Shown here one piece after another: positions 29,180 through 38,841 of a stretch of DNA of 64,000 nucleotides; positions within the stretch are counted from its first letter, which is position 1; each line of letters begins with the position of its first letter. The notes under the pieces are model-generated. The model saw nothing but the letters and a program-made list of their open reading frames with translations. It made no database searches and had not been told where the DNA came from. Position numbers and translations under genes: made by a program. Origin of the DNA: Methylacidiphilales bacterium (GTDB taxonomy: Bacteria > Verrucomicrobiota > Verrucomicrobiia > Methylacidiphilales > UBA1321); NCBI GenBank assembly GCA_021272165.1, contig JAJSLK010000014.1:1-64000 (forward strand). Direction: 5' to 3'.

Positions 29180-29833
29180 ATGAAAAAATCTCTCTTTCGT
29201 TCCCACCTCGGCAAACCTTCCAGCTTCACTCTGGTGGAGTTGCTGGTGGTAATCGGCATCATTGCGATTCTGGCGTCGGTGGCTATGTATGGAGCCAGTT
29301 CCGCCATTAAGGCGGCCAAGCGGGCCAAGGCGCAGGCTCTGGCCAATTCCATTCAAACGGCATCCCTGGCCTATTATACGGAGTATGGAGTTTATCCGGT
29401 TCCAGGCGATGCCGTAACAGGGCAGGATTATTCGATCGCGGACAACCAGAGTGCTGATTGGAAGGCGTTACTTTATGGTTTGTGCGGCAACATCAATCCC
29501 TATGATTCAAGCACAACTGCGCCGGCAAACGCAGTTGCCAACACCCATGGCGTGGCTTTTCTGAGTCTAAAGAACAGCGATGTCGATGTTAACGGAGGAC
29601 CTCTTAATCCATTGCCTTCAGATACAACTCACATCTACTTCAATATCGCCATTGATAATGATTATGACGGGATTTTGGGTGTACCTCCGAGCCATGTTCT
29701 GAACATGCCCAAATTTGGGAGTACGTTTAGCGCCACCGGTGGCGGCAGCAGCACAGCGGGCATTGCGCTTTGGGCCAACTGCAACGGCAGCACGACCAGC
29801 ACGAACCAGAATTTTTACGTCAAGACCTACTAA
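29180..29833 (+). CDS. Prepilin-type (type II secretion G-like) protein
   Basis: SFTLVELLVVIGIIAILASVAMYGASSAIKAAKRAKAQALANSIQTASLAYYTEYGVYP. Confidence 0.9.
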   Translation: MKKSLFRSHLGKPSSFTLVELLVVIGIIAILASVAMYGASSAIKAAKRAKAQALANSIQTASLAYYTEYGVYPVPGDAVTGQDYSIADNQSADWKALLYGLCGNINPYDSSTTAPANAVANTHGVAFLSLKNSDVDVNGGPLNPLPSDTTHIYFNIAIDNDYDGILGVPPSHVLNMPKFGSTFSATGGGSSTAGIALWANCNGSTTSTNQNFYVKTY

Positions 29834-29844
29834 GTCAGACATCC

Positions 29845-30456
29845 ATGCCACGTTTTCTTTCCTTTCGTCTGCAGCAGGCCAGGCAGCGCCCGAATTCATT
29901 CACCCTTGTCGAGCTCCTGACGGTCATAGCCATCATCGCGATTCTCGCTGCCCTTACCCTGGCGGCTTCCTCAGGCGTTTGGCAGAGGGTCGCGCGGAGC
30001 CGCGCTTCGGGCGAGATTCAAGCCATGTCGAGTGCGCTCGATAGCTACAAGACAGATAATGGCACTTATCCGACCGCGGACACATTGACGACCAATCAAT
30101 ACACGACTTATGACGGCAGCGGCGGAACGACGAATTACGTTTATTCCGCGCAGGTTCTCTATTTGAGTTTGTCCGGGAAGACCAATTACGCGGACAATCC
30201 AACGACGGGGGTCAAGTCCTACATGCAATTCAAGACTTCCCAGCTAGGTAACTACAAGGCCAATGCCGGAACGACTTTAGGATCAGGATCGACTTACGTC
30301 CAGGATCCCTGGAGTTATGCTTATGGTTACTACACGGGCGACGGCGTGAGTAACTTCCCTTATAACGGGAACGGATTTTTTGACCTCTGGTCGACGGGCG
30401 GTCTGGTTTTGCCCAAGGCAACAAACATGAATGCCTGGGTGGCAAACTGGCATTGA
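29845..30456 (+). CDS. Prepilin-type (type II secretion G-like) protein
   Basis: SFTLVELLTVIAIIAILAALTLAASSGVWQRVARSRASGEIQAMSSALDSYKTDNGTYP. Confidence 0.9.
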   Translation: MPRFLSFRLQQARQRPNSFTLVELLTVIAIIAILAALTLAASSGVWQRVARSRASGEIQAMSSALDSYKTDNGTYPTADTLTTNQYTTYDGSGGTTNYVYSAQVLYLSLSGKTNYADNPTTGVKSYMQFKTSQLGNYKANAGTTLGSGSTYVQDPWSYAYGYYTGDGVSNFPYNGNGFFDLWSTGGLVLPKATNMNAWVANWH

Positions 30457-30507
30457 GGGAAGGGGCTCGCGTCGGAGTTGTCCCGGGCCTAGGATGATGC
30501 GATTCGC

Positions 30508-32718
30508 ATGCCCCGAATTGCCCGCGTCGTCCCCGAAGTTTCCCTTGACCGCGCCTTTGACTACGAGATTCCCGCGGAACTGGAGAGCAAGGTCACGCTG
30601 GGCGCCAAAGTGCGGGTCCCTTTTCGTTCGCGGGAAATTGTCGGCTACGTCATCGAATTTCCAGAACAAAGCGAGGTTTCAAAGTTCAAAGCGATCACGG
30701 AAGTCTTCGGCGCGGGCGCGTTTTTGCCGCCGATCCTGATCGAACTGGCCCAGTGGATGGCGGGTTATTATTGTGCGCCGTTGACCGTGGCGTTGATGAG
30801 CGTTTTGCCCAAGGCGGTTCGCCGGGCGGACGCGGCGTTCAAGCAGAGGCTCTGGATCGCCTCGCTGACGGACACTCTGCCCGAGGAAGCGGCCCAGGCG
30901 ATGAAGAACGCGCGCGCGCAGATGAAGGCCTGGGAGTATCTCCAGCAAAACGGGCCGGGCTGGCTGGCCGACCTGACGGAAATTGCCGGGGCGGCGGCAT
31001 GGCGCGGACTGGCCGAGCGCAACCTGATATCGATTGAGGCGCGCACACAGGAGCGCGATCCCTTTTCTCATGCTTCCGCCGCGGAATCGACGCCGCACAT
31101 CCTGAACGATGAGCAAAAGGCGGCAATGAGCGCGATCCGAACCGAGCTGGATGAGGAGCGGCCGCGCGTGGTGCTGGTGCGTGGCGTGACCGGCAGCGGC
31201 AAGACAGAGATTTATCTCCAAGCCATCGCCGAGGTGCTTTCGCGCGGCAAAAGCGCGTTGGTCCTGGTACCCGAGATCGCGCTGACTCCGCAGACGGTGG
31301 AGCATTTTCGCTCGCGATTCATCGGGCGAAAGGTTGGTGTGGCGGTTCTGCACAGTCATCTCTCTGCGGGCGAGCGTCACGATCAATGGCAGCAGATTCG
31401 GGCGGGGCGGGCGCGGATCGTCATTGGCGCGCGGTCGGCGGTGTTCGCGCCGTTGGAGAATCTGGGCATCATTGTGGTCGACGAGGAGCAGGAGCATTCC
31501 TACAAGCAGGAGGAATCTCCCCACTATCACGCCCGCGACGTGGCCGTCATGCGCGGACACCTGGAGCGGGTGGTCGTGGTCCTCGGTTCGGCGACGCCTT
31601 CACTCGAATCGTACCATCATGCGCGGGAGGGGAAGTACCGGCTGGTCGAGCTGCATCAGCGGGTCGAGGAGGGTGAAATGCCGGTAACGCATGTTCTCGA
31701 CATTCGGAGCATCAAGAAGGGCGACGCACCGGTGCTGCTGGCACCGCGACTGGTCGAGGCGATCCAGGCCCGGCTGGACCGGCATGAACAGGCGATTATT
31801 TTTCTGAACCGGCGCGGCTATTCGTCATCGCTCCAGTGCCCGCAGTGTGGCCAGGTGGAGATGTGTCCGAATTGCAGCGTGGCACTGACGTATCATCGCC
31901 GGGCGGCCAAATTGCGCTGTCATCTTTGCGATTTTTCCAGCGCCGTGCCCCATGCCTGTCCCCAATGCGGTTTCGCACCTTATAAATATGCGGGCAGCGG
32001 CACGGAAAAGGTCGAGCAGGCACTGGTCGATGCCTTTCCCACGGCGCAGATCGCGCGCATGGATTCCGACAATATGCGGGGCAAGGACGCCTATGCGAAG
32101 ACGCTGGGGGATTTTGCCGATGGGAAGATCGATCTGCTGGTTGGCACGCAGATGATCGCGAAGGGGCTCCATTTTCCTCGGGTCACCTGTGTCGGCGTGA
32201 TTAATGCCGACCTGGCGCTGCAGATTCCCGATTTCCGGGCCAGTGAACGGGTGTTTCAACTGCTGATGCAGGTCTCGGGTCGCAGCGGACGGGGCGAAGT
32301 GCGGGGGGAAGTCTTCGTACAGACGCGAGTTCCCTTTCATCCCGCGATCCAGTTTGCGCGGCATCACGATTATGTCGGTTTTGCCGAGCAGGAGCTCGGG
32401 TTTCGGCGCAGCCTGCATTATCCGCCTTATGAGCGCTTTATTTTAATCACGGCGCGAGGCCGGAATGAGGAGAAGACGCAATTTGTCATCGAACAATTGG
32501 CCAAGGAAATAGAGAAACTTCATTTGCCGGAGACCGAAATCACCGGGCCGTCACTGGCGCCGATCGCGCGGATCGAGGAGCGCTACCGTTTCCAGATTTT
32601 CCTGCGGACCAAGCGGATCACCGCTGTTACTCCGCGCCTGCGGCCGTTGCTGATGGACCGCGCGTGGCCCGACGACACTCGCATCACCATCGATGTTGAT
32701 CCCGTCGATTTGCTTTGA
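30508..32718 (+). CDS. priA: Primosomal protein N' (PriA helicase)
   Basis: RGVTGSGKTEIYLQ, VVDEEQEHSYKQEESPHYHARDVA, zinc-binding CPQCGQVEMCPNCSVALTYH...CHLC. Confidence 0.96.
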   Translation: MPRIARVVPEVSLDRAFDYEIPAELESKVTLGAKVRVPFRSREIVGYVIEFPEQSEVSKFKAITEVFGAGAFLPPILIELAQWMAGYYCAPLTVALMSVLPKAVRRADAAFKQRLWIASLTDTLPEEAAQAMKNARAQMKAWEYLQQNGPGWLADLTEIAGAAAWRGLAERNLISIEARTQERDPFSHASAAESTPHILNDEQKAAMSAIRTELDEERPRVVLVRGVTGSGKTEIYLQAIAEVLSRGKSALVLVPEIALTPQTVEHFRSRFIGRKVGVAVLHSHLSAGERHDQWQQIRAGRARIVIGARSAVFAPLENLGIIVVDEEQEHSYKQEESPHYHARDVAVMRGHLERVVVVLGSATPSLESYHHAREGKYRLVELHQRVEEGEMPVTHVLDIRSIKKGDAPVLLAPRLVEAIQARLDRHEQAIIFLNRRGYSSSLQCPQCGQVEMCPNCSVALTYHRRAAKLRCHLCDFSSAVPHACPQCGFAPYKYAGSGTEKVEQALVDAFPTAQIARMDSDNMRGKDAYAKTLGDFADGKIDLLVGTQMIAKGLHFPRVTCVGVINADLALQIPDFRASERVFQLLMQVSGRSGRGEVRGEVFVQTRVPFHPAIQFARHHDYVGFAEQELGFRRSLHYPPYERFILITARGRNEEKTQFVIEQLAKEIEKLHLPETEITGPSLAPIARIEERYRFQIFLRTKRITAVTPRLRPLLMDRAWPDDTRITIDVDPVDLL

Positions 32719-32734
32719 GAGGATCGATCAGGCC

Positions 32735-33445
32735 ATGTTCGCGAAATTCATCAAGTTCCTCATCGCACTGGCCCTGATTCCGCTCGTCTCGGGTGAAATC
32801 TGGACGTTGATTGATTTGTCCCAGGCCGCCATTCCTGCGGGCCAATGGCGTTCGGCCTGGTTTGCCAGCCTGGGCGCCGGTTTTGTCACCTGGCTGCTGG
32901 TTTTTTTTATCATGCCGAGGACACTTTGGCTGTATGTGCTGGGTCACGAATTCACTCACGCCTTGGCGGCGATGCTCGCGGGCGGCAAGGTGAGCGCGTT
33001 CAAGGTCTCGGCGAAGGGAGGCCACGTGATGACCGACCGGGTCAACTGGTGGATCACCCTGTCGCCTTATTTTGTGCCGATCTACGCGCTGATCTGGCTG
33101 GGACTCTGGGTGACAGTTGATTTTTATTATCCACTGAAGGAATGGCAGCCGATTCTTTACTTCGGGCTCGGGCTTTTCTGGGCCTTTCATCTCACGTTTA
33201 CGGTCAGCATGTTCAACCTGCAACAGACCGATCTTTTCCGGGAAGGTTATATTTTTTCGACCATTGTCATCCTGCTGATCAATCTGCTGACCATGCTGCT
33301 GCTGCTGGGCCTGCTCACGCATGATCTCCCGGCGGCGGGAAAACTTTTCGTGCATCGAGTGGGACAATGCTATCTCTTTACTGGAAGCGAACTCATGCGC
33401 GCGGCAACCTGGGCGCGAGGGGAATTGCATCAGCCTCCAAGATAG
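32735..33445 (+). CDS. Integral membrane protein with M50-like HExxH motif
   Basis: LYVLGHEFTHALAAMLAGGKVSAFKVSAKGGHV within TM helices; start chosen at MFAKFIKF. Confidence 0.7.
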   Translation: MFAKFIKFLIALALIPLVSGEIWTLIDLSQAAIPAGQWRSAWFASLGAGFVTWLLVFFIMPRTLWLYVLGHEFTHALAAMLAGGKVSAFKVSAKGGHVMTDRVNWWITLSPYFVPIYALIWLGLWVTVDFYYPLKEWQPILYFGLGLFWAFHLTFTVSMFNLQQTDLFREGYIFSTIVILLINLLTMLLLLGLLTHDLPAAGKLFVHRVGQCYLFTGSELMRAATWARGELHQPPR

Positions 33446-33463
33446 AGTCTAATTTTCTTTCCG

Positions 33464-35218
33464 ATGAATACGCCCCGCCAGGAACTGGAAGCACGTGTTG
33501 CGCAGGCTGTGCAGAAGCTTTTTCCGCCCGCGCCGCCGGCGCCTTATGTCCGGCCTTGTCCCGATCCGCGTCACGGCGATTTTCAAACCAATGTCGCGCT
33601 GGTGCAGGCCAAGGAGGCGAAGGCAAATCCGCGCGATCTAGCGGCAAAGCTGGCCGAGGCGCTGGAGATTGATGATGTGTCCGAAAAACCGGAAATCGCC
33701 GGCCCTGGCTTTTTGAACTTTCGGCTAAAGCCCATTTATCTGGCCGAACAAGTCGCCCGGCGCGGAAAGGACGACCGGCTGGGTGTTCCCGTGGCGGCCA
33801 AGCCGGAGGCTATTGTCATCGATTATAGCAGTCCGAACATCGCGAAGGAAATGCACGTCGGTCATTTGCGCAGCACGGTGCTGGGAGATGCGCTGGCGCG
33901 GATCCATTGTTTCCTCGGGCACAAGGTCATCGCGGACAATCATATTGGCGACTGGGGCACGGGCTTCGGCATGATCCTGTTCGGCTTCAAGCGGGAAGGG
34001 GATGCGGAGAAACTGCGGCACGATCCTTTCGGCCATCTGGAGGCAATCTACCGGAAAATCCAGGCCGAAGCAAAAACGGATGAGGCGATAAACGAAGCGG
34101 CGAAGCGCGAGTTGGTCCTGCTTCAGCAGGGTGATGCGGAGAATCGCAAACTTTGGGAGCAGTTTCTCAAGTATTCCCTCGATGCGCTGGAGGTGATTTA
34201 CCAGAAGCTCGGCGTCCAGTTTGATTATACACTCGGTGAGAGCTTTTATAACAACGCCTTGCCGGAAGTTGTGGCGGAGCTGGTGCAGCGGGGTCTGGCG
34301 CGGGAAAGTGAAGGCGCCATTGCCATTTTTTCCGATGGGACGCTGCCGCCCAAGGAAGACCCTTTTCTGGTCTCGGAAAAAGGCGAATTCCGGAACAATC
34401 CACTGCTGATCCGTAAGTCGGACGGCGGTTACAACTATGCCACGACCGATCTGGCCACGATTCGCTACCGGCATGAGCATTTTCATGCACAGCGGGTGAT
34501 TTATGTTGTCGATGGCCGGCAGCAGATGCATTTCCGGCAGCTTTTTGATGCCGCGCGGCGCTGGGGCTACGGCGACATGAAGCTGGAGCACGTCTGGTTT
34601 GGTACGATTCTCGGGCCCGACAAAAAACCGATCAAGACGCGCGAAGGCGGTGACGTGAAGCTGAAGGCTCTCGTGGCCGAAGCCGAGGACAGGGCGGAAA
34701 AAATCATCGAGGAAAAGCGGCCGGAGCTTTCGGAAACGGAGCGTTTGCGGTTGGCGCGCGTGGTTGGTCTGGGGGCGCTGAAATATGCCGATCTGGCCCA
34801 GAACCGGAATCTTGATTACGTCTTCAATTGGGAGAAGCTGCTTGCCTTCGACGGCAATACGGCGCCTTACGTGCAAAACGCCTATGTGCGCATCCGGGCC
34901 ATTTTTCGCAAGGCCGGCCTGGAGGAAGCACCTGAAGCATCGGTCATTTTGGCCGAACCGACCGAACTCGCGCTGGGCCGCAAGCTGCTCGATTTCGGCG
35001 ATTCGGTGCAGTTAGCCGCGGACGAATACCGGCCTCATTACCTGTGCCTCTATCTTTTTGATCTGGCGACGCTGTTCCACAAATTCTACGAGGCATGTCC
35101 CGTCCTGACCGCGGAGGCTGCGGTGCGTGATTCACGGCTCGTGCTAGGTGACGTTACGGCCCGGACTTTGCGCCAGGGGCTTCACCTGCTCGGAATCGAC
35201 GTGGTCGAGCAGATGTAG
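33464..35218 (+). CDS. argS: Arginine--tRNA ligase
   Basis: VIDYSSPNIAKEMHVGHLRSTVLGDALARI, GDWGTGFGM, ALKYADLAQNRNLDYVFNWEKLLAFDGNTAPYVQNAYVRIRAI. Confidence 0.97.
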   Translation: MNTPRQELEARVAQAVQKLFPPAPPAPYVRPCPDPRHGDFQTNVALVQAKEAKANPRDLAAKLAEALEIDDVSEKPEIAGPGFLNFRLKPIYLAEQVARRGKDDRLGVPVAAKPEAIVIDYSSPNIAKEMHVGHLRSTVLGDALARIHCFLGHKVIADNHIGDWGTGFGMILFGFKREGDAEKLRHDPFGHLEAIYRKIQAEAKTDEAINEAAKRELVLLQQGDAENRKLWEQFLKYSLDALEVIYQKLGVQFDYTLGESFYNNALPEVVAELVQRGLARESEGAIAIFSDGTLPPKEDPFLVSEKGEFRNNPLLIRKSDGGYNYATTDLATIRYRHEHFHAQRVIYVVDGRQQMHFRQLFDAARRWGYGDMKLEHVWFGTILGPDKKPIKTREGGDVKLKALVAEAEDRAEKIIEEKRPELSETERLRLARVVGLGALKYADLAQNRNLDYVFNWEKLLAFDGNTAPYVQNAYVRIRAIFRKAGLEEAPEASVILAEPTELALGRKLLDFGDSVQLAADEYRPHYLCLYLFDLATLFHKFYEACPVLTAEAAVRDSRLVLGDVTARTLRQGLHLLGIDVVEQM

Positions 35219-35434
35219 CTAGAGAGAGTTGACCTGTTCCTTGCTGGACTCGGAAAGGTCCATGCCCTTGGCAATTTGGGCCAGGGTCGCCGGTGACTTG
35301 GAAATGGTCATCGGTGTTTCGGACCCGGCAAAATAGATTTCAATCGTCGAGCTGCTGACCGCGATGTTGGCGACATGGTCGAAGTTAATGCAAACCGTCT
35401 TGCCTTCGTTCAAGGGCAGAATGTAAAAACGCAT
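35219..35434 (-). CDS. Hypothetical protein, 71 aa
   Basis: MRFYILPLNEGKTVCINFDHVANIAVSSSTIEIYFAGSETPMTISKSPATLAQIAKGM...; divergent from the FUSC gene. Confidence 0.5.
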   Translation of the reverse strand: MRFYILPLNEGKTVCINFDHVANIAVSSSTIEIYFAGSETPMTISKSPATLAQIAKGMDLSESSKEQVNSL

Positions 35435-35509
35435 GATCGAAGGATGCGCGCAAAGAGGGCTTCTGGCAACCGTCTTGCGCAGGTTGCGGCAGGCTGCTTA
35501 CCTGTGGTC

Positions 35510-37609
35510 ATGGAAACGGGAATGTCACCCGGGATGAGTTGGCTGGCCACTTCCTGGCGGGAAGTTCTTTCCCTCTTGCAATTCCGTTTTATGCCGGAAA
35601 AGAAACGCGAGGCCCTGGCCTTCGCCATCCGGGGTTGGGTTGCGAGCATGCTGGCGATGTACCTGGCCTTTTACCTGGAGCTCGATGAACCGTATTGGGC
35701 GCCGCTTACGGTCTGGATTGTCCTGCAACCGACGCCGGGCATGTCGATCTCAAAGGCGTTCTATCGAATCGTCGGCACCATCATCGGCTCGTTTATGGGC
35801 GTGGTTTTGATCTGCTTTTTTGTCCAGACGCCGGAGCTGTTCATTGCGGCGCTCGCCCTGTGGGTCGGGGCCTGCACGATGGTTTCCAACCTGCTTCGGA
35901 ATTTTCGCGCCTATGGCGCGGTCATGGCTGGTTTTACCGCCGCCATTGTGGCCAGCGGAGCAATTGAGAGACCGAACGAGATTATCCAGATCGCGCTGGC
36001 TCGTTGCGCGGCGACACTAATCGGTATTGCCTGTGCCACGATAATTACCGCGATCTTCGCCAAGCATGAGGCGCGAACAAGGGTCCGAATGCTTTTGGCC
36101 AAGGCCATTGGCGATACGATCCGGCGGTCGGCCCTTCCCGTGACTGCCACGACCGCTGAACGCCTGGCACTGGGCAAGCCTCTCATCGACGAACTCATTG
36201 CGCTCGATGCCGAGATCGATTATGCGGCGGCGGAATCGGCGGGCGTGCGAATTCACGAGGATTGCGCACGAAGTCTGGTGGCGCATTTGTTTCAGGCGAT
36301 AGCGGCGCGACGGTCGCTGGAGGAAGAATTGCCGCGGGGTGGGACCTCCGCTGATCCGGAAGTGGCGCAGTTGCTCGATTCGACCCTGCAATTTTTTCGG
36401 AATGCTCCGGAACTGATGGCGGCGGACCAGTGGCTGACGCTCCAGCAGCAGATGGAGGAATTGCGCCGGAAGATCGAAAAGGCGATGCCGGAGGAACGAG
36501 TCAGCGACTTCAGGCCGGCTGCCTCGTCCCGCATGGTGTTGGATCGCCTGGATGAATTGTTGGAGCACCTGGCCCGGGCCATCAGCGACTGGCAGCTTTT
36601 GCTCGGTGGATGGAAATGGAGTCCAAGCCTGAGTCTCAATTTTCATCGGGACCGCCGTCGCGCGGTAATCAATGGGCTGCGGGCGGCGATTGCGGTGGGC
36701 GTGGCGGGCGCCTTCTGGATTGCCAGCGCCTGGTCGATGGGGCCTTCGTTGCTGATTTGGGTGTCGGTTGGCGCCAGTTTCTTTGCTTCGGCCCCGCAAC
36801 CGGATCGCCTGGGAAATCTGTTTCTGAATCTCGTCATGGTGGCCTGTGTTGCCGCCTTTATCGTCAATTATTTCGTGCTGCCGGGCACGAGCGCCTTTCC
36901 CATTCTGGCCTTCGCCTACGGCTTGGTTCTCGTTCCCGCGACGGTCCTTCTTTACAATGCACGAAATCCCATACCCATAATGGCTTTCTGCGCCAATTTT
37001 ATCGCCCTTTCCCAGCCGGTCAACGCGATGACATACGATACGGCGGCGTTTCTGAACAACGCAATGGCTCTCTACCTCGGATGCGGCGCCGGGGTGCTTT
37101 CCTATAGTTTATTTATGCCTGCCGACCCGCGCGTGGCACGGCGTTACGTGGTTTACCGGATCCGGCTTGGGCTGGAACGCATTTCCCGGCTCGAACCGAT
37201 TCCTTCCTTTGATGTCTGGCAAACCCGGATGTTTGATCGCATCAACCGGCTGCACGATCCGGCCAATCCTTCCGGCTGGCCGACGGACGAATGGTTCAAC
37301 GGCGGCCTGGCGGCTCTCGGCCTCGGGACCGAGGTGCTTCGGCTTCGTCATCTTTTGACGGAGGCGCGCCTGGCATCGAGAACCGCAGGCTTGATTCGGA
37401 CCGTCCTGCAATCTTTCCGGGAAATTACGGCGAGACCGGATGTGGCCCGGAAATCAGTCCGGCATGCGCTGACGGAATTGGAGCGGAATGTTCCCGAGGG
37501 ACGGGAAGAAAAACTCTCGTGGTTTCGCGTTCGCGGAATCCTTGAAAAAATGGAATCCTTTTTTGCGGATCATCCCACTTTTCTTACCGGCCGAACGGAG
37601 ATGATATGA
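35510..37609 (+). CDS. FUSC family inner-membrane efflux protein (AaeB-like)
   Basis: RGWVASMLAMYLAFYLELDEPYWAPLTVWIVLQPTPGMSISKAFYRIVGTIIGSFMGVVL; two TM modules; followed by DUF1656 and HlyD genes. Confidence 0.88.
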   Translation: METGMSPGMSWLATSWREVLSLLQFRFMPEKKREALAFAIRGWVASMLAMYLAFYLELDEPYWAPLTVWIVLQPTPGMSISKAFYRIVGTIIGSFMGVVLICFFVQTPELFIAALALWVGACTMVSNLLRNFRAYGAVMAGFTAAIVASGAIERPNEIIQIALARCAATLIGIACATIITAIFAKHEARTRVRMLLAKAIGDTIRRSALPVTATTAERLALGKPLIDELIALDAEIDYAAAESAGVRIHEDCARSLVAHLFQAIAARRSLEEELPRGGTSADPEVAQLLDSTLQFFRNAPELMAADQWLTLQQQMEELRRKIEKAMPEERVSDFRPAASSRMVLDRLDELLEHLARAISDWQLLLGGWKWSPSLSLNFHRDRRRAVINGLRAAIAVGVAGAFWIASAWSMGPSLLIWVSVGASFFASAPQPDRLGNLFLNLVMVACVAAFIVNYFVLPGTSAFPILAFAYGLVLVPATVLLYNARNPIPIMAFCANFIALSQPVNAMTYDTAAFLNNAMALYLGCGAGVLSYSLFMPADPRVARRYVVYRIRLGLERISRLEPIPSFDVWQTRMFDRINRLHDPANPSGWPTDEWFNGGLAALGLGTEVLRLRHLLTEARLASRTAGLIRTVLQSFREITARPDVARKSVRHALTELERNVPEGREEKLSWFRVRGILEKMESFFADHPTFLTGRTEMI

Positions 37610-37797
37610 AGGAGATCAATCTCTTTGGCGTTTATTTTTCGCCGTTTGTTGCCGTTCTGGCTCTGGCTCTTATCATTTTTTTCGCGTTGCGGGTCTGGCT
37701 TGACCGCATCGAAGTCCAGAAATGGTTCTGGCACCGCTCCTTGTTCGATGCGGCGGTCTTTGTCATTATTCTATCCGTCATCGGACTGATGTTTTAA
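37606..37797 (+). CDS. DUF1656 (AaeX-like) small membrane protein
   Basis: MKEINLFGVYFSPFVAVLALALIIFFALRVWLDRIEVQKWFWHRSLFDAAVFVIILSVIGLMF; ATGA overlap with FUSC gene. Confidence 0.9.
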   Translation: MKEINLFGVYFSPFVAVLALALIIFFALRVWLDRIEVQKWFWHRSLFDAAVFVIILSVIGLMF

Positions 37798-37808
37798 CGA
37801 GGCCTGAA

Positions 37809-38693
37809 ATGGACAAGGATTATTGGAAACGCGTGGCAAGGACGGCTGTGATCGTGGCTCTGGCCCTGATTCTTGGCTGGGTGCTCTGGTGGCACTACAT
37901 GCGATCGCCATGGACGCGCGATGGCCGGGTGCGCGCGGAGGTAGTCGACATCGCGGCGCAAATCGCCGGGCAGGTGGTCAATCTCCGCGTGGTCGACAAT
38001 CAATTCGTGCACCGGGGCGATGTCCTTTTCATCGTCGATCCCGATAACTACCGGCTGGCACTGGAGGAAGCCGAGGCAACGGTGCAAAGCCGTCAAGCCG
38101 ACCTGGCTATTCGAAAACAGGAACTCAAGCGTCGGCAGGACTTGGGCGCGCAGGCGATTTCCACGGAGGACATCCAACTGGCCCAAAATGCCGTCACGGT
38201 AGCGGAGGCATCCGCTAACGATGCCCTGGCCGTCCGCGACCTGGCCAAGCTGAACATGGACCGGACAACGGTGACCTCGCCGGTGAATGGTTACGTGACG
38301 AACCTGCATTTGCGGGTAGGGGATTATTCGACGCCGGGCCAGACCAAGCTGAGCATCATTGACAGCGACTCATTCTGGGTGGCCGGTTATTTTGAGGAGA
38401 CCAAGCTGCCGCGGATTCATATCGGCGACTACGCCCACGTGAAGCTGATGGGCGTAGGGCCGGAGATCGCCGGGCACGTCGAAAGCTTCAGCCGCGGCAT
38501 TGCCGACGCGAACGGCGGCGCCAGCGGTCAGGGGCTTGCCAGCGTCGACCCGATTTTCACCTGGGTGCGGCTGGCGCAGCGGATTCCGGTGCGGATCCAC
38601 ATCGATCACGTTCCCGACGGCGTGAAAATCGCCGCCGGGCAGACGTGCACCATCGTCCTCGGTCCACCGAGGAAGCAGGAGCAGGTCCGTTAG
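37809..38693 (+). CDS. HlyD/AaeA-like membrane fusion protein
   Basis: SPWTRDGRVRAEVVDIAAQIAGQVVNLRVVDNQFVHRGDVLFIVDPDNY...DRTTVTSPVNGYVTNLHLRVGDY. Confidence 0.92.
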   Translation: MDKDYWKRVARTAVIVALALILGWVLWWHYMRSPWTRDGRVRAEVVDIAAQIAGQVVNLRVVDNQFVHRGDVLFIVDPDNYRLALEEAEATVQSRQADLAIRKQELKRRQDLGAQAISTEDIQLAQNAVTVAEASANDALAVRDLAKLNMDRTTVTSPVNGYVTNLHLRVGDYSTPGQTKLSIIDSDSFWVAGYFEETKLPRIHIGDYAHVKLMGVGPEIAGHVESFSRGIADANGGASGQGLASVDPIFTWVRLAQRIPVRIHIDHVPDGVKIAAGQTCTIVLGPPRKQEQVR

Positions 38694-38841
38694 GAACTTG
38701 CTGAAAAAGGTCGTCATCCTGAGCCTGTCGAAGGATCTCTAACCATTTCGCTCATTGAGCTTCTCTGAGAAAAATAGCGAGAGATCCCTCGACAAGCTCG
38801 GGATGACTGCGTTTTTTAATAAAGGCTTTTTCAGCAAGCTC
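38694..38841. repeat. REP/MITE-like long imperfect palindrome between convergent genes (possible bidirectional terminator)
   Basis: Outer arms GAACTTGCTGAAAAAGG / GCTTTTTCAGCAAGCTC (15/17) and inner arms GTCATCCTGAGCCTGTCGAAGGATCTCT / AGAGATCCCTCGACAAGCTCGGGATGAC (24/28). Confidence 0.85.
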
